Source of the DNA: Uranotaenia lowii
Taxonomy: Eukaryota > Arthropoda > Insecta > Diptera > Culicidae
Reading direction: 5' to 3'
DNA length: 64,000 nucleotides
Assembly (NCBI RefSeq): GCF_029784155.1
Contig: NC_073692.1
Location: 433,915,228 to 433,979,227, forward strand
Of this stretch, positions 58,231 through 64,000 are shown piece by piece (the stretch's first letter is position 1; each line of letters begins with the position of its first letter). The position numbers and the translations under genes are program-made. The notes beneath the pieces are model-generated. The model saw only the letters and a list, made by a program, of their open reading frames with translations. It did not search any database and was not told the origin of the DNA.

Positions 58231-61200
58231 AAAAATGACAAAAATGACAAAAATGCCAAAAATGCCAAAAATGACAAAAATGACAAAAATGACAAAAATG
58301 ACAAAAATGACAAAAATGACAAAAATGACAAAATTGACAAAAATGACAAAAATGACAAAAATGACAAAAATGACAAAAATGACAAAAATGACAAAAATGA
58401 CAAAAATGACAAAAATGACAAAAATGACAAAAATGACAAAAATGACAAAAATGACAAAAATGACAAAAATGACAAAAATGACAAAAATGACAAAAATGAC
58501 AAAAATGACAAAAATGACAAAAATGACAAAAATGACAAAAATGACAAAAATGACAAAAATGACAAAAATGACAAAAATGACAAAAATGACAAAAATGACA
58601 AAAATGACAAAAATGACAAAAATGACAAAAATGACAAAAATGACAAAAATGACAAAAATGACAAAAATGACAAAAATGACAAAAATGACAAAAATAACAA
58701 AAATAACAAAAATGACAAAAATGACAAAAATGACAAAAATGACAAAAATGACAAAAAAATGACAAAAATGACAAAAATGACAAAAATGACAAAAATGACA
58801 AAAATGACAAAAATGACAAAAATGACAAAAATGACAAAAATGACAAAAATGACAAAAATGACAAAAATGACAAAAATGACAAAAATGACAAAAATGACAA
58901 AAATGACAAAAATGACAAAAACGACAAAAATGACAAAAATGACAAAAATGACAAAAATGGCAAAAATGGCAAAAATGACAAAAATGACAAAAATGACAAA
59001 AATGACAAAAATGACAAAAATGACAAAAATGACAAAAATGACAAAAATGACAAAAATGACAAAAATGACAAAAATGACAAAAATGACAAAAATGACAAAA
59101 ATGACAAAAATGACAAAAATGACAAAAATGACAAAAATGACAAAAATGACAAAAATGACAAAAATGACAAAAATGACAAAAATGACAAAAATGACAAAAA
59201 TGACAAAAATGACAAAAATGACAAAAATGACAAAAATGACAAAAATGACAAAAATGACAAAAATGACAAAAATGACAAAAATGACAAAAATGACAAAAAT
59301 GACAAAAATGACAAAAATGACAAAAATGACAAAAATGACAAAAATGACAAAAATGACAAAAATGACAAAAATGACAAAAATGACAAAAATGACAAAAATT
59401 ACAAAAATGACAAAAATGACAAAAATGACAAAAATGACAAAAATGACAAAAATGACAAAAATGACAAAAATTACAAAAATGACAAAAATGACAAAAATGA
59501 CAAAAATGACAAAAATGACAAAAATGACAAAAATGACAAAAATGACAAAAATGACAAAAATGACAAAAATGACAAAAATGACAAAAATGACAAAAATGAC
59601 AAAAATGACAAAAATGACAAAAATGACAAAAATGACAAAAATGACAAAAATGACAAAAATGACAAAAATGACAAAAATGACAAAAATGACAAAAATGACA
59701 AAAATGACAAAAATGACAAAAATGACAAAAATGACAAAAATGACAAAAATGACAAAAATGACAAAAATTACAAAAATGACAAAAATGACAAAAATGACAA
59801 AAATGACAAAAATGACAAAAATGACAAAAATGACAAAAATGACAAAAATGACAAAAATGACAAAAATGACAAAAATGACAAAAATGACAAAAATGACAAA
59901 AATGACAAAAATGACAAAAATGACAAAAATGACAAAAATGACAAAAATGACAAAAATGACAAAAATGACAAAAATGACAAAAATGACAAAAATGACAAAA
60001 ATGACAAAAATGACAAAAATGACAAAAATGACAAAAATGACAAAAATGACAAAAATGACAAAAATGACAAAAATGACAAAAATGACAAAAATGACAAAAA
60101 TGACAAAAATGACAAAAATGACAAAAATGACAAAAATGACAAAAATGACAAAAATGACAAAAATGACAAAAATGACAAAAATGACAAAAATGACAAAAAT
60201 GACAAAAATGACAAAAATGACAAAAATGACAAAAATGACAAAAATGACAAAAATGACAAAAATGACAAAAATGACAAAAATGACAAAAATGACAAAAATG
60301 ACAAAAATGACAAAAATGACAAAAATGACAAAAATGACAAAAATGACAAAAATGACAAAAATGACAAAAATGACAAAAATGACAAAAATGACAAAAATGA
60401 CAAAAATGACAAAAATGACAAAAATGACAAAAATGACAAAAATGACGAAAATGACAAAAATGACAAAAATGACAAAAATGACAAAAATGACAAAAATGAC
60501 AAAAATGACAAAAATGACAAAAATGGCAAAAATGGCAAAAATGACAAAAATGACAAAAATGACAAAAATGAAAAAATTGACAAAAATGAGAAAAATGACA
60601 AATATACCAAAAATGACAAATATAACAAAAATGACAAAAATGACAAAAATGACAAAAATGACAAAAATGACAAAAATGACAAAAATGACAAAAATGACAA
60701 ACATGACAAAAATGACAAAAATGACAAAAATGACAAAAATGACAAAAATGACAAAAATGAGAAAAATGACAAAAATGACAAAAATGACAAAAATGACAAA
60801 AATGACAAAAATGACAAAAATGACAAAAATGACAAAAATGACAAAAATGACAAAAATGACAAAAATGACAAAAATGACAAAAATGACAAAAATGACAAAA
60901 ATGACAAAAATGACAAAATTGACAAAAATGACAAAATTGACAAAAATGACAAAAATGACAAAAATGACAAAAATGACAAAAATGACAAAAATGACAAAAA
61001 TGACAAAAATGACAAAAATGACAAAAATGACAAAAATGACAAAAATGACAAAAATGACAAAAATGACAAAAATGACAAAAATGACAAAAATGACAAAAAT
61101 GACAAAAATGACAAAAATGACAAAAATGACAAAAATGACAAAAATGACAAAAATGACAAAAATGACAAAAATGACAAAAATGACAAAAATGACAAAAATG

Positions 61201-63820
61201 ACAAAAATGACAAAAATGACAAAAATGACAAAAATGACAAAAATGACAAAAATGACAAAAATGACAAAAATGACAAAAATGACAAAAATGACAAAAATGA
61301 CAAAAATGACAAAAATGACAAAAATGACAAAAATGACAAAAATGACAAAAATGACAAAAATGACAAAAATGACAAAAATGACAAAAATGACAAAAATGAC
61401 AAAAATGACAAAAATGACAAAAATGACAAAAATGACAAAAATGACAAAAATGACAAAAATGACAAAAATGACAAAAATGACAAAAATGACAAAAATGACA
61501 AAAATGACAAAAATGACAAAAATGACAAAAATGACAAAAATGACAAAAATGACAAAAATGACAAAAATGACAAAAATGACAAAAATGACAAAAATGACAA
61601 AAATGACAAAAATGACAAAAATGACAAAAATGACAAAAATGACAAAAATGACAAAAATGACAAAAATGACAAAAATGACAAAAATGACAAAAATGACAAA
61701 AATGACAAAAATGACAAAAATGACAAAAATGACAAAAATGACAAAAATGACAAAAATGACAAAAATGACAAAAATGACAAAAATGACAAAAATGACAAAA
61801 ATGACAAAAATGACAAAAATGACAAAAATGACAAAAATGACAAAAATGACAAAAATGACAAAAATGACAAAAATGACAAAAATGACAAAAATGACAAAAA
61901 TGACAAAAATGACAAAAATGACAAAAATGACAAAAATGACAAAAATGACAAAAATGACAAAAATGACAAAAATGACAAAAATGACAAAAATGACAAAAAT
62001 GACAAAAATGACAAAAATGACAAAAATGACAAAAATGACAAAAATGACAAAAATGACAAAAATGACAAAAATGACAAAAATGACAAAAATGACAAAAATG
62101 ACAAAAATGACAAAAATGACAAAAATGACAAAAATGACAAAAATGACAAAAATGACAAAAATGACAAAAATGACAAAAATGACAAAAATGACAAAAATGA
62201 CAAAAATGACAAAAATGACAAAAATGACAAAAATGACAAAAATGACAAAAATGACAAAAATGACAAAAATGACAAAAATGACAAAAATGACAAAAATGAC
62301 AAAAATGACAAAAATGACAAAAATGACAAAAATGACAAAAATGACAAAAATGACAAAAATGACAAAAATGACAAAAATGACAAAAATGACAAAAATGACA
62401 AAAATGACAAAAATGACAAAAATGACAAAAATGACAAAAATGACAAAAATGACAAAAATGACAAAAATGACAAAAATGACAAAAATGACAAAAATGACAA
62501 AAATGACAAAAATGACAAAAATGACAAAAATGACGAAAATGACAAAAATGACAAAAATGACAAAAATGACAAAAATGACAAAAATGACAAAAATGACAAA
62601 AATGACAAAAATGACAAAAATGGCAAAAATGACAAAAATGACAAAAATGACAAAAATGAAAAATTGACGAAAATGACAAAAATGACAGATATACCAAAAA
62701 TGACAAATATAACAAAAATGACAAAAATGACAAAAATGACAAAAAGTACAAAAATGACAAACATGACAAAAATGACAAAAATGACAAAAATGACAAAAAT
62801 GACAAAAATGACAAAAATGACAAAAATGACAAAAATGACAAAAATGACAAAAATGACAAAAATGACAAAAAAAAATGACAAAAATGACAAAAATGACAAA
62901 AATGACAAAAATGACAAAAATGACAAAAATGACAAAAATGACAAAAATGACAAAAATGACAAAAATGACAAAAATGACAAAAATGACAAAAATGACAAAA
63001 ATGACAAAAATGACAAAAATGACAAAAATGACAAAAATGACAAAAATGACAAAAATGACAAAAATGACAAAAATGACAAAAATGACAAAAATGACAAAAA
63101 TGACAAAAATGACAAAAATGACAAAAATGACAAAAATGACAAAAATGACAAAAATGACAAAAATGACAAAAATGACAAAAATGACAAAAATGACAAAAAT
63201 GACAAAAATGACAAAAATGACAAAAATGACAAAAATGACAAAAATGACAAAAATGACAAAAATGACAAAAATGACAAAAATGACAAAAATGACAAAAATG
63301 ACAAAAATGACAAAAATGACAAAAATGACAAAAATGACAAAAATGACAAAAATGACAAAAATGACAAAAATGACAAAAATGACAAAAATGACAAAAATGA
63401 CAAAAATGACAAAAATGACAAAAATGACAAAAATGACAAAAATGGCAAAAATGACAAAAATTACAAAAATGACAAAAATGACAAAAATGACAAAAATGAC
63501 AAAAATGACAAAAATGACAAAATTGACAAAAATGACAAAAATGACAAAAATGACAAAAATGACAAAAATGACAAAAATGACAAAAATGACAAAAACGACA
63601 AAAATGACAAAAATGACAAAAATGAAAAAAATGACAAAAATGAAAAAATTGACAAATATACCAAAAATGACAAATATAACAAATATAACAAAAATGACAA
63701 AAATGGCAAAAATGACAAAAATGACGAAAATGACAAAAATGACAAAAATGATAAAAATGAAAAAAATGACAAAAATGACAAAAATGACAAAAATGACAAA
63801 TATAACAAAAATGACAAAAA
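58231..63820. repeat. 9-bp satellite array, (GACAAAAAT)n, 5.6 kb
   Basis: About 620 units, highly homogeneous. A variant block around GACAAATATACC recurs at 60597, 62684 (as GACAGATATACC) and 63651, and a GACAAACATGAC variant follows the first two, so the array has internal segmental duplications. Single-base insertions change phase near 58756 and 62871. Confidence 0.98.
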
Positions 63821-64000
63821 GTTCTCAATAACACTGGAATATCATGAAAAAATGGGTTCAATGATTTTTAAAACCAACATTGACTTGGAGTTCTATAATA
63901 TTATTGGAAGTAACGGACAATTTTTTACCTTACAGATGAAAACTATCCATAACATTTGCTCCCACTTTTTTTTGGAGAACCTAATTGAAGCCAAATTTAG
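63821..64000. other. Unique sequence beyond the array
   Basis: Unassigned AT-rich DNA to the window end; no feature seen. Confidence 0.5.

Noticed and set aside
57100..63861. Very long open frames through the satellite arrays (up to 2253 codons on minus, 1493 on plus)
   Set aside because: The 9-bp units lack stops in five of six frames, so long frames are automatic. The peptides are pure three-residue repeats (TKM, DKN, FLS, FCH, IFV).

Overview
The window is eukaryotic nuclear DNA from an arthropod, most likely a dipteran and plausibly a mosquito. That is inferred from the mix of elements: a Ty3/Gypsy element, an I-clade LINE with RNase H, a 5'-truncated RTE LINE, a tRNA-like SINE, hAT and TA-flanked MITE-like elements, and Tc1 debris. 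These lie in intron- or intergenic-like DNA that alternates AT-rich and GC-richer blocks. No host protein-coding gene, tRNA or rRNA gene could be supported; the window looks like intergenic or long intronic sequence. The species is not identified.

Layout. 1-1641: 3' end of a Ty3/Gypsy element (RNase H, integrase, polypurine tract, 170-bp LTR). About 1642-7610, minus strand: an I-clade LINE with both ORFs open and overlapping by 8 nt. 8128-10360: an RTE LINE, 5' truncated and frameshifted, with a perfect 13-bp target-site duplication. 10945-11647: three decayed ~168-bp tandem repeats, then a tRNA-like SINE. 11.6-26 kb: mostly unassigned DNA with an RT fragment (16.7 kb), an AT-rich inverted-repeat zone (18.5-20 kb) holding an hAT MITE with an 8-bp duplication, and a Tc1 transposase remnant (25.6-25.8 kb). 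26004-29489: a complete young LTR element without coding capacity (two 351-bp LTRs differing at 2 sites, 5-bp duplication GTAAT). Its leader holds about 23 tandem ~31-bp hairpin units whose stems show compensatory changes. 31.5-33.2 kb: an AT-rich insertion-like block with short TIRs. 35.3-42.2 kb: a dispersed ~300-bp repeat pair and small MITE-like structures. 46.8-48.7, 52.9-53.8 and 57.1-63.8 kb: arrays of 9-bp (GACAAAATT, GACAAAAAT) and 8-bp (AGCAAAAG) units, the last starting in the tail of a second SINE.

How it works together. The only proteins encoded are retrotransposon proteins. The I element carries a full set (zinc-knuckle ORF1; endonuclease, RT and RNase H in ORF2) and could be competent. 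The SINE and the coding-less LTR element would need proteins supplied from elsewhere. The most unusual feature is the hairpin array of the coding-less LTR element, which sits where retroelements keep packaging and dimerisation signals. Next is the mirror-symmetric layout of the satellite arrays and their apparent origin at a SINE tail.
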